A stretch of 64,000 nucleotides of DNA, taken from Ferruginibacter albus (GTDB lineage Bacteria > Bacteroidota > Bacteroidia > Chitinophagales > Chitinophagaceae). The stretch lies in assembly GCF_020042285.1 (NCBI RefSeq), contig NZ_CP083388.1:2196001-2260000 (forward strand), read 5' to 3'. Below the pieces are notes generated by a model. That model was not told the DNA's origin, searched no databases, and saw nothing but the letters and a program-made list of their open reading frames with translations. Position numbers and translations under genes: made by a program. This document shows positions 9,219 through 18,858 of the stretch, piece by piece (position 1 is the first letter of the stretch; every line of letters starts with the position of its first letter).

Positions 9219-11087
9219 TTAGTAACCGGGATTATTTGGATAGAGGTTAGGATTTTTTGCCAATTCACCGCCTGGTATCGGCTCGTAATAATATTTCTTT
9301 TCGAAATTGTAATTACGATCGAACAACTCTGTTTCTTTTAAGAAAATGTATTTGTTTTCATTGGCAACATAATAAGGCATTATACCTTTAAAGTGTGCAT
9401 TGTTTAAAAGAACGTCAGCAATTCTCCATCTTCTGATATCCCACCAGTAATGATGTTCGAACGCCAATTCTTTACATCTTTCATTTTGCACTGTTTGTGC
9501 CGTCATATCTGATAAAGAGAATGCGGATGCACCTGCTCTATCTCTAATATCATTTAAACAAGTAAGCGCATCATTCACCTGCCCTGTTTCAATGTCTGCT
9601 TCTGCCCTGTTCAATAACACTTCTGCATATCTCAATTCTATCCAGGGTGTAGTACTTGAGAATAATTTCACATCAGCAATGTTTTTATTGTAATCGATAT
9701 ATTTACGAACATAGAAACCGGTTCGTGTATTATCATCGCTACCAAAAGCCGGCGGATACATACCTGCATACCCATTCACCAATCTTCCGTTGTTTAACGT
9801 ATTGTGATTACCTGAACGTAAATAAGTTCTTGACGCTACCGGTTTAGCAACTTCGTCAGCTGCAGTACCGCTAAAAGATGGATAAGTACCTTCCTGCTGA
9901 TCGAAGAGCTTACCTCTTAACATATCACCCGGAAAATATACCGTACCTCTTAAACGTGGTTCTAAATTCTGGAATGGATCGCCGATATTATCAAAACGTT
10001 TTGGTGTTCCATCAGGATTGGTAATCCCATTTAGTGAATCTGTACGTTCTACGAATTCCAATGTTGGATAAGATCTTGACAATCCTTCACTGGTCATATA
10101 ATTCAAGCCACTGTTGGGCGAGTAAGTAGCATCCCAGCTATGGCATCTTTCAGGATCGCCTGCATAAAAACCTCTTACCAAAATATTTTCAGGACTTGTA
10201 GCATCTAAGAAAACATCGGTGTAGTTTTTTACTTTATCTGCTGATTTGCGATATAAAGAATAATGTCCTTCCAAGGTTTTTGCTGCATCAATTGCTTTTT
10301 GATAATAAGCATTTGCTTTCCCGGCATCAATCCCAACAAAACCATTTGCACGAGCATCACCATCAACATAATTTACTGAACCGTATTTGGCAATACTTCC
10401 GGCATATACCATTGCTCTTGATTTCAATGCCATGGCTGCATATTTGTTTGCTCTTTCAGGCGCATTGGCTTCAGGTAATAATGCATAAGCACTATCCAGA
10501 TCATTACCAATAAAATCCCATGTTTCTGCCTCTGTATTACGAGGGACTTGTAACTCTTCAATAGTTTGCTGAGGATATGTAAGTACTCTTGTAACAATTG
10601 GCACACCTCCATATCTTTTTGCTAAAGCGAAATAAGTATATGCTCTACAGAAATAAGCCTCTCCTAAAAATTGATTCACCTGGTCTTGTGTATAACCGGA
10701 TGCATATTTAGGCATTGTTTGAATAAAGTAATTTATATTACGGATATCAGTATAAGGCCAATAGCCAAAGCCACCACCAATATCCATACCGCCATAAGGT
10801 CCTACCATTTCTCCACAAGCGGCGCCGGAATGGTAAAAATGTTCCCATTCATGGTGCAAATTGAATGCTACATCGCCCACACCATCATTACGACCATCGG
10901 GACGATACTGAAAATCTTCGATAGGAAGCTTTCTGTACATGGTGGCGAAATAAGTAGTTATACCTGCTTCAGATTTGAATATCTGATCATCGAGTATGAT
11001 ATTAACAGGTTTTATATCATCCAGGTGTTGGCAGGAAGTAATGGATAAGAATATTCCCAACGTAACTGCTATCAATAGTTTGTTCAT
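9219..11087 (-). CDS. susD-like: SusD/RagB family starch-binding-like outer membrane lipoprotein
   Basis: A 622-aa SusD homologue, the surface lid lipoprotein that binds glycan and closes the SusC channel. The signal MNKLLIAVTLGIFLSITSC ends in a lipobox (ITSC). An N-terminal TPR-like helical region includes 'FLGEAYFCRAYTYFALAKRYGGVPIV', a classic SusD signature. The C-terminal half has 'WIELRYAEVLLNRAEA', 'LNDIRDRAGA' and 'NERCKELAFEHHYWWDIRRW', also diagnostic. A TTG 15 bp upstream extends the frame, but the ATG at 11085-11087 puts the signal peptide at the N-terminus and is preferred. It begins 18 bp after the SusC stop. The length is typical or slightly long for the family. Confidence 0.96.
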   Translation of the reverse strand: MNKLLIAVTLGIFLSITSCQHLDDIKPVNIILDDQIFKSEAGITTYFATMYRKLPIEDFQYRPDGRNDGVGDVAFNLHHEWEHFYHSGAACGEMVGPYGGMDIGGGFGYWPYTDIRNINYFIQTMPKYASGYTQDQVNQFLGEAYFCRAYTYFALAKRYGGVPIVTRVLTYPQQTIEELQVPRNTEAETWDFIGNDLDSAYALLPEANAPERANKYAAMALKSRAMVYAGSIAKYGSVNYVDGDARANGFVGIDAGKANAYYQKAIDAAKTLEGHYSLYRKSADKVKNYTDVFLDATSPENILVRGFYAGDPERCHSWDATYSPNSGLNYMTSEGLSRSYPTLEFVERTDSLNGITNPDGTPKRFDNIGDPFQNLEPRLRGTVYFPGDMLRGKLFDQQEGTYPSFSGTAADEVAKPVASRTYLRSGNHNTLNNGRLVNGYAGMYPPAFGSDDNTRTGFYVRKYIDYNKNIADVKLFSSTTPWIELRYAEVLLNRAEADIETGQVNDALTCLNDIRDRAGASAFSLSDMTAQTVQNERCKELAFEHHYWWDIRRWRIADVLLNNAHFKGIMPYYVANENKYIFLKETELFDRNYNFEKKYYYEPIPGGELAKNPNLYPNNPGY

Positions 11088-11105
11088 ATATTTTAAATTC
11101 AAAGT

Positions 11106-14100
11106 TTAGAATGTTATGTTACCGCCAATATTGAATGTTCTGTTCAAAGGATATTTATAACCACCCAATGCATCATTAAAAGAAGCATTAGGGAAAGTAC
11201 CCGGATGTTCAGGATCAACACCATCTTCCAAACCGGTAAACGTTAGCAGGTTATAACCGTTGACATACACACGGCAATTTTTAATACCTACTTTATTCAA
11301 TAAACGTTTAGGTAACGTGTATCCAAATTCCAATGTTTTTAATCTTACATACGATGCATTCAATATGCCTTTAGTTGAATTATTTATTTGCGAGTAGTCA
11401 TAACCCATTGATGGATACTTACCGCCTATCCATTGTGTATTGGGATCATAAATATTATCCGTAGGATTTACAGTATGCCAGCTATCTAAAAATTTAGACA
11501 AAGCACTTCCATTATACATTAACGGCATTGCCTGTTGTTCGCCATATTCTGTCCAAACTGCAGCTGCACCAGCAAACAAGGCTGTTACATCAAAGCTTTT
11601 AAAAGTAATGCCGATATTGAAACCAAAATTTATTAAAGGAAGATCCTGCGTGGCTATCGGGTGATAATCATCTCCATTAATAACTCCATCACCATTCCAA
11701 TCCTGCATATAATAATCGCCCGGAACAATTGTGTTATTACCGCTACCATTATTTACAGGAGAGTTATATATCTGCGAGTAGCTGCTGTATTGCCCACCAT
11801 AATCGGTTCCCCATAAAATATTGGTATACCTGTCTGCTTGTCCACTTTTCCACGCCAAATATTCATTTCCAAACACACCATCTTCTGTATGTACTAAGTT
11901 GTGTGAGCGAGAATAAGAAAAATTGCCGGCTAGTAAAAGACCCAGATCCTTACCTATCCTATTCTTATATGCAAGACTTACTTCAATGCCTCGTGTTTCC
12001 CTGGAATCAGCATTTACCAAAGGTTGCGTTTGACCTGTAGTACCTGGTATTGTTACTAATGAAGGAGCTAATACTCCATAGATGTCGCGATTATAATATT
12101 CAACCGTTCCATCTACTTTTCCATTAAAAAGGCTAAAATCTACCCCGATATTTCTAATGATAGTTGGCGACCATGATAGATCAGGATTAGCGGTAGGACG
12201 AGGTGTTAATCCAGTAACAAATTGCCCGTTGAACATGTATCCTAATACTTTGTTATCGGCAGGATCTACAGATGGATAATCATATCCCTGTAAGTATTGA
12301 TAATTGATCCTGCCATCCGTAGCATCCGCTATTTCAGCATAAGACGCCCTGAGCTTTAAATTGCTAATGAATTTTGGAGAGATATTATTTTTAAAGAAAG
12401 GTTCATCACTAATTCTCCAGCCTACAGAAACCCCCGGAGTAAATATCCATTGCTTATTCCCATAAAACTGGTTAAAAGCATCTCTTCTAAAGCTAAATTC
12501 CGCCAGGTATCTTCCTTTGTAATCATAATTAACTCTGCCAACAATTGATTTTTTTGCAGATTCGCCTACTCCATTTTGATTAGCCGATCCTATTTCTCCT
12601 GTTCCTGCTATACCCTGGAAAAGATTATAAAGCAATGGTAAAGGAAGATAGCGTTGTGCAAAAATATTATCGGATGTACCATGTAATTCTTCATAAAGCA
12701 ATAAAGCTGTAACATTATGCACTTTCTTAAAGGAGGCAGCATAGTTAAGTGACAACTGCATTACTGTAGAATTGCTGGTACCATAAGCCCTGTTTAAGAT
12801 AGGATCGTTTAAAGCACCCGATCCATTAACCAGCGAAGGAACATACGTGCTATCGCTTGCGTGAAACGAATACAGATCGTATACATTCCTGTAACTGGTA
12901 TTATCAGATACATAATATGCGTACGTGTAAGCACCTTTTGCCCTTAACCCTTTTATACCAGGGATATCATATTCCAGGCTTCCCTGAGCCTGTATTTGCC
13001 TGGATGTTGATTTTACATATCCAACCTGTGAAGGATCGATCGCTGCAACAGGATTCACATTATCCGGCATTACATTTAAGTAATAGGGATTGTTGTTGGC
13101 ATATATCTGGTTGATCGGAAGTGCATTCCATGCATATTTGAATATATTCCACAAAGGCTGAAAAGGTTGATTTTTTGTATCAGAATAACCTGAAATCAAC
13201 AATTGAGCACGTAGCCTGTTATTGATCTTTACATTTATATTAGAACGCAAATTCCAACGGGTGTAATCCAATGCATTTGATTTTAATAAGCCATCCTGTT
13301 TTGTATACCCCAAACTTGTAAACGTGCTTATCTTATCGTTACCGCCGGTGATATTTATATTATGTTGTACCTGTGGAGACGTGGTATTAAAAGCAGCATC
13401 TATCCAATCAGCACCTTTTGCCGTTCCGTTTATCCATGGCTGCAGATCATAATAACCATAGTATAGAGGTGCAGTGGCATCTGCATACAAGCTCATATCA
13501 CGTTTTGCTTTTTCGTTGGTCAACATCATATAGTCAACCGGACCAACGCCCTGGGGCATTCCTAAAAATTGCTGGATGGCACGATTAAAAGAATAGGTTA
13601 TATCCAGTTTGCCATCTTTATTCGCTCCTTTTTTAGTAGTTACTAATATAACACCAGAAGCTGCATTAGCTCCATATACTGCTGCAGCAGCATCTTTCAA
13701 TACCGAAATGCTTTCAATTTCATTAGGATCCATTCTTTCCAATGCCCCCCCGGGAATTCCATCAATTACTACCAATGGAGCACCACCATAACCACGTATA
13801 TCATATGAATTTTCATAAGAGCCCGGCTCTGCAGTTTTTTGCACCATACGCAAGCCCGGTATTTTACCGGTAAGCATATTATAAGTGTTTTCATTTTTTG
13901 TGGTCACCAACTCACTTCCTTTCAATGTAGCGACTGAGCCGGTCAAATTAACTTTCTTTTGCGTGCCATAACCTACTACAACTACCTCACCAAGGTCTGC
14001 CGACGCAGCACTTAAGCGTGTACTTATTGTTGAACGCCCATTGATCTTTTCTGTAATGTCTCCAAAGCCAACATAAGAGAATGTGATCTCTTTTGCTTTA

Positions 14101-14306
14101 TCCGGAACTGTAATAGAATACTCTCCCGCATCGTTGGTGGTGGTTGCTACTTTAGCAGCCCCCGAACCTGCGGTTACGGTTACACCGGATAATGGAGCTC
14201 CATCTTTTGAATTGGTAATTTTTCCTGTGACGGTTCGCTGTTGTGCCAGGGCACCGAGCGGTAAAAAGAATGCGACAACTAATAGTACCCGAAATACTTT
14301 TTTCAT
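11106..14306 (-). CDS. susC-like: SusC/RagA family TonB-linked outer membrane transporter
   Basis: A 1066-aa TonB-dependent importer for oligosaccharides. The signal peptide is MKKVFRVLLVVAFFLPLGALA. The carboxypeptidase-regulatory-like domain covers about 22-100 ('VTGKITNSKDGAPLSGVTV'), followed by the TonB-box/SusC signature 'GEVVVVGYGTQKKVNLTGSV', the plug with 'PLVVIDGIPGG' and 'NEIESISVLKDAAAAVYGA', and a 22-stranded barrel. It ends in an aromatic Phe (NITF), typical of outer-membrane barrels. There is no N-terminal secretin/anti-sigma STN domain, so signalling through an anti-sigma factor is not expected. It is the first gene of the second PUL block after a 454-bp non-coding gap and is co-transcribed with SusD. 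Confidence 0.97.
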   Translation of the reverse strand: MKKVFRVLLVVAFFLPLGALAQQRTVTGKITNSKDGAPLSGVTVTAGSGAAKVATTTNDAGEYSITVPDKAKEITFSYVGFGDITEKINGRSTISTRLSAASADLGEVVVVGYGTQKKVNLTGSVATLKGSELVTTKNENTYNMLTGKIPGLRMVQKTAEPGSYENSYDIRGYGGAPLVVIDGIPGGALERMDPNEIESISVLKDAAAAVYGANAASGVILVTTKKGANKDGKLDITYSFNRAIQQFLGMPQGVGPVDYMMLTNEKAKRDMSLYADATAPLYYGYYDLQPWINGTAKGADWIDAAFNTTSPQVQHNINITGGNDKISTFTSLGYTKQDGLLKSNALDYTRWNLRSNINVKINNRLRAQLLISGYSDTKNQPFQPLWNIFKYAWNALPINQIYANNNPYYLNVMPDNVNPVAAIDPSQVGYVKSTSRQIQAQGSLEYDIPGIKGLRAKGAYTYAYYVSDNTSYRNVYDLYSFHASDSTYVPSLVNGSGALNDPILNRAYGTSNSTVMQLSLNYAASFKKVHNVTALLLYEELHGTSDNIFAQRYLPLPLLYNLFQGIAGTGEIGSANQNGVGESAKKSIVGRVNYDYKGRYLAEFSFRRDAFNQFYGNKQWIFTPGVSVGWRISDEPFFKNNISPKFISNLKLRASYAEIADATDGRINYQYLQGYDYPSVDPADNKVLGYMFNGQFVTGLTPRPTANPDLSWSPTIIRNIGVDFSLFNGKVDGTVEYYNRDIYGVLAPSLVTIPGTTGQTQPLVNADSRETRGIEVSLAYKNRIGKDLGLLLAGNFSYSRSHNLVHTEDGVFGNEYLAWKSGQADRYTNILWGTDYGGQYSSYSQIYNSPVNNGSGNNTIVPGDYYMQDWNGDGVINGDDYHPIATQDLPLINFGFNIGITFKSFDVTALFAGAAAVWTEYGEQQAMPLMYNGSALSKFLDSWHTVNPTDNIYDPNTQWIGGKYPSMGYDYSQINNSTKGILNASYVRLKTLEFGYTLPKRLLNKVGIKNCRVYVNGYNLLTFTGLEDGVDPEHPGTFPNASFNDALGGYKYPLNRTFNIGGNITF

Positions 14307-14441
14307 ACTGCAATTGTTTTAAGTAACGTTTTATTTAAACCGGATCAATAAAACATTTAATACGATCTTATTAATCCATTTAATAACAAGAAAATTATGG
14401 CTCTAGAAAGATTGACAAGCAATTAGTGTTCGTTATACACC

Positions 14442-14465
14442 TGTGATCTAAATCATTGAATCACA
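14442..14465. promoter_or_regulatory. Inverted repeat upstream of susC (candidate operator), in a 454-bp gene-free gap
   Basis: The gap 14307-14760 separates the two PUL blocks and holds no convincing ORF. Within it TGTGAT and ATCACA form a perfect inverted repeat with a 12-bp spacer. Two related direct motifs, acaagcaatta and tcaagcaatca, flank it at about 14415 and 14475. I found no exact TAnnTTTG box on the minus strand. This is the most likely control region for the susC block. Confidence 0.35.
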
Positions 14466-14760
14466 TATACAAAGTCAAGCAATCACTTAGCAAAAAAACT
14501 AACAAAACCTTAACACAGTGATTAAAATCCCATTAAAACGCAATTAATTTTGGCTTTTTTTGAACTTTTCTTTTATAACTGAGTAAGAATCAAGTAAAAT
14601 TACTGTCTCACTTAGAAAAGAATGTCTATAATCACTGCGCCTTTATTTCAAAACTCTCCAAAACAGGTTAAGAATCCTAAAAATATAAGAACTGTATAGA
14701 GCTATTTATCTTAATAATGCTATTAATAAGCTTATTAATAACCATTTAAGGTTCTCCCGA

Positions 14761-16911
14761 TTATTCATTTATTATAACATCCTGTCTCCTGTATTCAGGT
14801 ATAACTTTTATTTCTTCCAGTTTCCCATTTCGCACTTTTCCTTCTATTGTAGTTTTATAAGGAGCGTTTAATTTAAAATTCGCATTCCATTCTTTTGGCC
14901 AAGCCGGTAAGATCATGATCTTTTTACCGTCTGTTTGTAATAACATTTGTTGTAACCCGTTTTCGCCATTTCCACCGTTATCTTCATCAGGAAGATAATC
15001 GGCACCCACATCCCAAAAAGCAGGAAATTTTAAGCCAGGCGCTTTTCGGGTAAGGTTAAACGTTATGTAATCTTTTGCTGTTTCAGCCAAACCCAACATT
15101 GCAGCCTGAACGGGATCTTGAAACCAGCAACCTTTTTCCTTAAATTTTCTGATAGCGAATGTATTTTTTGCCAGTTCCAGATCAGGCTTTCCCAAACCAT
15201 ACAACCGGAAAGGATAGATCGCATACAATTCCGGATTTTCTGCATTATGAGATTTTATTATCTGAGGACCTGTATAAGGCAACAAAACCTGTGCTCCTTC
15301 TTTTGTACCTACGGGTAATGGTGGCAATTCATTTTGAAAGCGAATCCATTCTTTGCGCTGTTGTTCGTTTATTAAACTACCCGGCAAAGCAATCAATCTT
15401 GACAATACTGCATGTAACCCTGCAATATCGGGAGCAGGGTTGTGCACTTTCCAGAACATTTCAATCGAATTATCAGGATCTAACAATAATTTGCCCGAAG
15501 AATCTCTACCAAAATGCTTATCAAAGAATAAAATTCCATTGGAGGCTATCGGCAATAAAATATTTTTAGCAAAGGCTGTGTCCTGGGTATACTCAAAATA
15601 ATCAAACGCCATCATGCTCAATTCCAAAACCGGCGTAAAGTAATGTCCTGTCCAGTTTTCTTTTACTTCAGGTCCCATATATAAAAGTCCGCCCCAAAAC
15701 GGAGATGTTTCCGCAAAGTAAGAACCGGCATGATCATAATATTTCCTGACCAACGGCTCATTTGCCTTGATCATATTCGCATACATTTTGAACAAAGGCA
15801 GCATTATATCAAAATCTCCTGCCTGCAATCTTGGCCAATACATAGGTCTTGTATTTTGAAACCAATATTGGCCTCCCCATTCTCTAAAGTCCGCATTCAT
15901 TGGAGTTAAAGGCTGATTTTTATCTCTGCCATTATAATCCGGGTTATCAACATTAAAAATAGAACCGTTGAATTTTACCGGGTAAGCACCCCTGCCTGAG
16001 CAAGCAGTAACATACCGTTGCAATAAATATCCTTCTGTGGTTTTAGTTGCTATGCTATCACCCTCTATAAATATCCAACTACGGTTCCAAAAATCATCCC
16101 ACCATTTATAATGTGCTTTTCTCGCAGTTTCAGTATTTGTCTTATTTAGGTTGATGACCTGTTGATCGTTTGTACTAATCCAATTGTCAGGTGTATTCAC
16201 ATTTTGGGTCAGAGGATAAATAGAAATAACCTGATTAACTGATGCATGGGATGATTGTAATGTGGACTTGTCAGTTTTTACTAATCCTCTTCCATCAATT
16301 GTAGCACCAAACACAATATTTCTTAAAGCAGAATCAGCCTTTTCCGAATTATGATGATACCATTGAATGCAATTCGATTTATTTAAAACAGTGTCTCCTT
16401 CGCCGTTAGTTCTCCAATTATCCAAAGTAACTTTTAGTGAAACAGGATAACCACTTGCCTGTTCAATACGAATGACAGGATTGTTAGCATCTACCCAAAT
16501 TTTAAAATCAATAGCATTATTACCCGTTCCTTCAGTTATCAATAGCTCACTTTCATGCAACTTTAATATTTGCCTGAAATAATCTCCTTTTTTAAAATGA
16601 TTATTGACAACACTTATACGCACCAATCCTAACTTCATCAATACTCCACCTTGTTTCATCCAATCTCCCCTATCTTTTACTTCTTCTCCCCATGCATCTG
16701 TTTTAGAAATATAAAAAGAGATATCGCCGTTTGCTTCTGTCCATACATTCAGCCCAATATCACCATTACCAATAGGCATAGATTGATAAGATGTTGGTCC
16801 GGGTTCATCCCAACTAACATTGTATTTGTTTAATAATGCTACATCAATACGTTGTCCAAACGTTGTACTTATTAAACCAATAAAAAAGAAAAGTAAGCAA
16901 TATTTTTTCAT
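14761..16911 (-). CDS. DUF5703-domain glycoside hydrolase-like protein (GH95-type fold)
   Basis: A 716-aa exported protein (signal MKKYCLLFFFIGLISTTFG). The N-terminal part 'SYQSMPIGNGDIGLNVW...ISFYISKTDAW' matches the DUF5703 N-terminal domain, a beta-supersandwich as in GH95/GH65-clan enzymes. The C-terminal two thirds is an (alpha/alpha)6-barrel-like region with 'QYWFQNTRPMYWPRLQAGDFD' and 'GNGENGLQQMLLQTDGKKIMILPAWPKEWN', very similar to the C-terminus of GH95 alpha-L-fucosidases/galactosidases. It is the last gene of the first PUL block, 2 bp after the SGNH esterase, so translationally coupled. Enzymatic activity is unproven for this family. Hydrolysis of an alpha-linked terminal sugar is the best guess. 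Confidence 0.75.
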   Translation of the reverse strand: MKKYCLLFFFIGLISTTFGQRIDVALLNKYNVSWDEPGPTSYQSMPIGNGDIGLNVWTEANGDISFYISKTDAWGEEVKDRGDWMKQGGVLMKLGLVRISVVNNHFKKGDYFRQILKLHESELLITEGTGNNAIDFKIWVDANNPVIRIEQASGYPVSLKVTLDNWRTNGEGDTVLNKSNCIQWYHHNSEKADSALRNIVFGATIDGRGLVKTDKSTLQSSHASVNQVISIYPLTQNVNTPDNWISTNDQQVINLNKTNTETARKAHYKWWDDFWNRSWIFIEGDSIATKTTEGYLLQRYVTACSGRGAYPVKFNGSIFNVDNPDYNGRDKNQPLTPMNADFREWGGQYWFQNTRPMYWPRLQAGDFDIMLPLFKMYANMIKANEPLVRKYYDHAGSYFAETSPFWGGLLYMGPEVKENWTGHYFTPVLELSMMAFDYFEYTQDTAFAKNILLPIASNGILFFDKHFGRDSSGKLLLDPDNSIEMFWKVHNPAPDIAGLHAVLSRLIALPGSLINEQQRKEWIRFQNELPPLPVGTKEGAQVLLPYTGPQIIKSHNAENPELYAIYPFRLYGLGKPDLELAKNTFAIRKFKEKGCWFQDPVQAAMLGLAETAKDYITFNLTRKAPGLKFPAFWDVGADYLPDEDNGGNGENGLQQMLLQTDGKKIMILPAWPKEWNANFKLNAPYKTTIEGKVRNGKLEEIKVIPEYRRQDVIINE

Positions 16912-16913
16912 AT

Positions 16914-17594
16914 TTATTTTACTGTCTTACCTGTTAATGCTTTAAAAATAGTTTTTGCCATGATGGTTGCGCCTGCGGCATTTGGATGAATACCATCCGG
17001 GAATAGATCACTATGTTGTTTCAATGGTTTGTATAGATCGATCATTGGTATTTTAAGTTGGTGCGCCAGTTTCTTTTTCATGGGATCTAATTCCTTATTT
17101 ACTACAGAAGCCCTTATTCCCCATTTATCCTGGAACACAGGGATCTCTCTGCATAAATATATTTTAGGGTGAGAAGATAAATTTTGAAAGATGGTTATCA
17201 TTTCAATATAGTCACTTAAGAATTCATCTTTATATTGCCAGTTCTGTGGCTGCACATCATTCACTCCAATATTAAAGATCACGATGTTAGGAAGAAAAGC
17301 TTGTGCATCTTTAAATGCCTGTGTATTCCAATAGGGCAAGCTTCCTTTCTTTATTATTCCTGATGCATCCACTCCGAAATTTTTTACATCCCATTTACTA
17401 CCAAGCATTTTCCCAAGCTGCGCAGGAAAAGAATTTACCTCCCTGTTTTCTATATTGCCACCATAGGTTGTACTTGCACCGATGCAGGCAATACGAATCG
17501 TATGATTATATACCAAAGTATCAACAACTTTGCTTTGGGCAATTGATGTTATTCCAAAAAGAAAACTTATCAATATGATGAAGGCATATTTCAT
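16914..17594 (-). CDS. SGNH/GDSL-family esterase, exported
   Basis: A 226-aa SGNH hydrolase with signal peptide MKYAFIILISFLFGITSIAQ. Block I is 'ACIGASTTYGG' with nucleophile Ser41 (GAS replacing the canonical GDS), block III is 'FNIGVNDVQP', and block V is 'FPDGIHPNAAG', supplying the Asp-x-x-His pair. Secreted carbohydrate esterases of this kind remove O-acetyl groups from glycans. Placement between a GH71/99-like and a DUF5703 gene, with 5- and 2-bp gaps, supports a de-O-acetylation step in the PUL (inference). A lysophospholipase-like esterase is the alternative. Confidence 0.85.
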   Translation of the reverse strand: MKYAFIILISFLFGITSIAQSKVVDTLVYNHTIRIACIGASTTYGGNIENREVNSFPAQLGKMLGSKWDVKNFGVDASGIIKKGSLPYWNTQAFKDAQAFLPNIVIFNIGVNDVQPQNWQYKDEFLSDYIEMITIFQNLSSHPKIYLCREIPVFQDKWGIRASVVNKELDPMKKKLAHQLKIPMIDLYKPLKQHSDLFPDGIHPNAAGATIMAKTIFKALTGKTVK

Positions 17595-17599
17595 CTTTA

Positions 17600-18856
17600 T
17601 TAGTTACGAACAGGTTTTATTGCAGAATACTTTTTATCTCCATGAAACCAGTTAGCGGCTTGTCCTGCCAACCATAAATAATAATCACTTTTTAAACTGT
17701 CATCAATTTCTACAAGAACCCCTTTTGGATTTAACGGCAGGTTACTTTTTGTAGCGCATTTAAAGATCGATGTGCCTTCATTCATTTCATCAAACATAGC
17801 AATGTAAAGCATGGAAGCATTAGCTTGTTTTGCTCCTGCAACCTGTTGCCAAAAGAAGTTTCCATTTTCCCTGTCGATCGTTCTTGCATTTGGTCCATTC
17901 ATATTCCTCCATGAAAAACCGGGGAACGCTAAAGGCACATAGTCCACATTATTGTCTTTACACCATTTCATATCATCTACTATATGTTGATGAAACTTTG
18001 GATAATCTTTCATTTCGTACCTACCAACAAACCATGGTGCCGCGATAGCACATTTTTTAATCAATGTATGCAGGCTATCACTTTTTATTGCATCAAAACC
18101 AAAGTCACGCCAGTAAGTAGGCACACCCAACATTACACTATAACCTCTTTGATTTAGTCCATCTATAATTTTATCGGCTTCCGTAAACCCATACCTGCGA
18201 TTATCATTAAAACCCACGCCCCAAACTGTTACCAATGGCCTACCATTATGATGCAGATATGTTGGAGAGATGATCGAATCTTTATTCAGCAACCCATATT
18301 TTTTATTCAATTCATCAATATCATTTAATACCAGAGAAACATCTTGTGGGTTCATACCACTTAAATCATACATAATACATATAGCCCTGTTGTTGAGCTT
18401 TGCTGCCTGCATAGCATTTTCCAATACAGTATTGAAATGATGTTTGCCACTGGCGCTTCTTATCTCTGCAACAAAACGCTGCATAAACACACCATCAATT
18501 CCGTAATCTTTCATCCATTTAAAATGCAGGTCAACCGTGCTTTTATCATAAGCGCTGAAAACTGTAGCTGTTTTACCATCGCTGAATTTAAAATCAGTAG
18601 GATATTGTTTTTGATATTCCGTCATGTCCGGCCATAGATCAATCTCGCATGAACCCGGAGCAAACACGTTTCTTCTTTGAAAATGATGCCAGCTACGACC
18701 GGCTCCATCTGTGGGTGTATTGAACCATCCCTGGTAACCGGCCATTACCAATCCTTTATAGGTAGGATAATGATACCCGTTAGTTGTATCCTGTGCATAT
18801 AGTATTCCTGTAATTAATATGCATGTTATAAGTGTTATCAATCTATTGCTATTCAT
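17600..18856 (-). CDS. GH71/99-like glycoside hydrolase, exported
   Basis: A 418-aa paralogue of the enzyme at 3237-4520. The signal peptide MNSNRLITLITCILITGILYAQ has no lipobox Cys, so it is probably periplasmic while its paralogue is a lipoprotein. The shared signature is 'GLVMAGYQGWFNTPTDGAG' with 'WHHF', then 'VDLHFKWMKDYGIDGVFMQRF', 'VWGVGFND', 'GVPTYWRDF' and the probable catalytic 'MFDEMNEGTSIF', the E-x-x-E-G region of GH99. It lies 2 bp before the GH3 stop on the operon axis and 5 bp upstream of the SGNH gene. Endo- or exo-alpha-mannosidase-type activity is inferred from the clan and is not certain. Confidence 0.82.
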   Translation of the reverse strand: MNSNRLITLITCILITGILYAQDTTNGYHYPTYKGLVMAGYQGWFNTPTDGAGRSWHHFQRRNVFAPGSCEIDLWPDMTEYQKQYPTDFKFSDGKTATVFSAYDKSTVDLHFKWMKDYGIDGVFMQRFVAEIRSASGKHHFNTVLENAMQAAKLNNRAICIMYDLSGMNPQDVSLVLNDIDELNKKYGLLNKDSIISPTYLHHNGRPLVTVWGVGFNDNRRYGFTEADKIIDGLNQRGYSVMLGVPTYWRDFGFDAIKSDSLHTLIKKCAIAAPWFVGRYEMKDYPKFHQHIVDDMKWCKDNNVDYVPLAFPGFSWRNMNGPNARTIDRENGNFFWQQVAGAKQANASMLYIAMFDEMNEGTSIFKCATKSNLPLNPKGVLVEIDDSLKSDYYLWLAGQAANWFHGDKKYSAIKPVRN

Positions 18857-18858
18857 AG

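Noticed and set aside
10671-11048. 125-codon plus-strand frame inside the susD gene
   Set aside because: Antisense shadow of a well-supported SusD coding sequence.
14442-14465. CRP-type binding site TGTGA...TCACA upstream of susC
   Set aside because: The half sites are separated by 14 bp instead of the 6 bp of a CRP site, so it is kept only as an unspecified inverted repeat.
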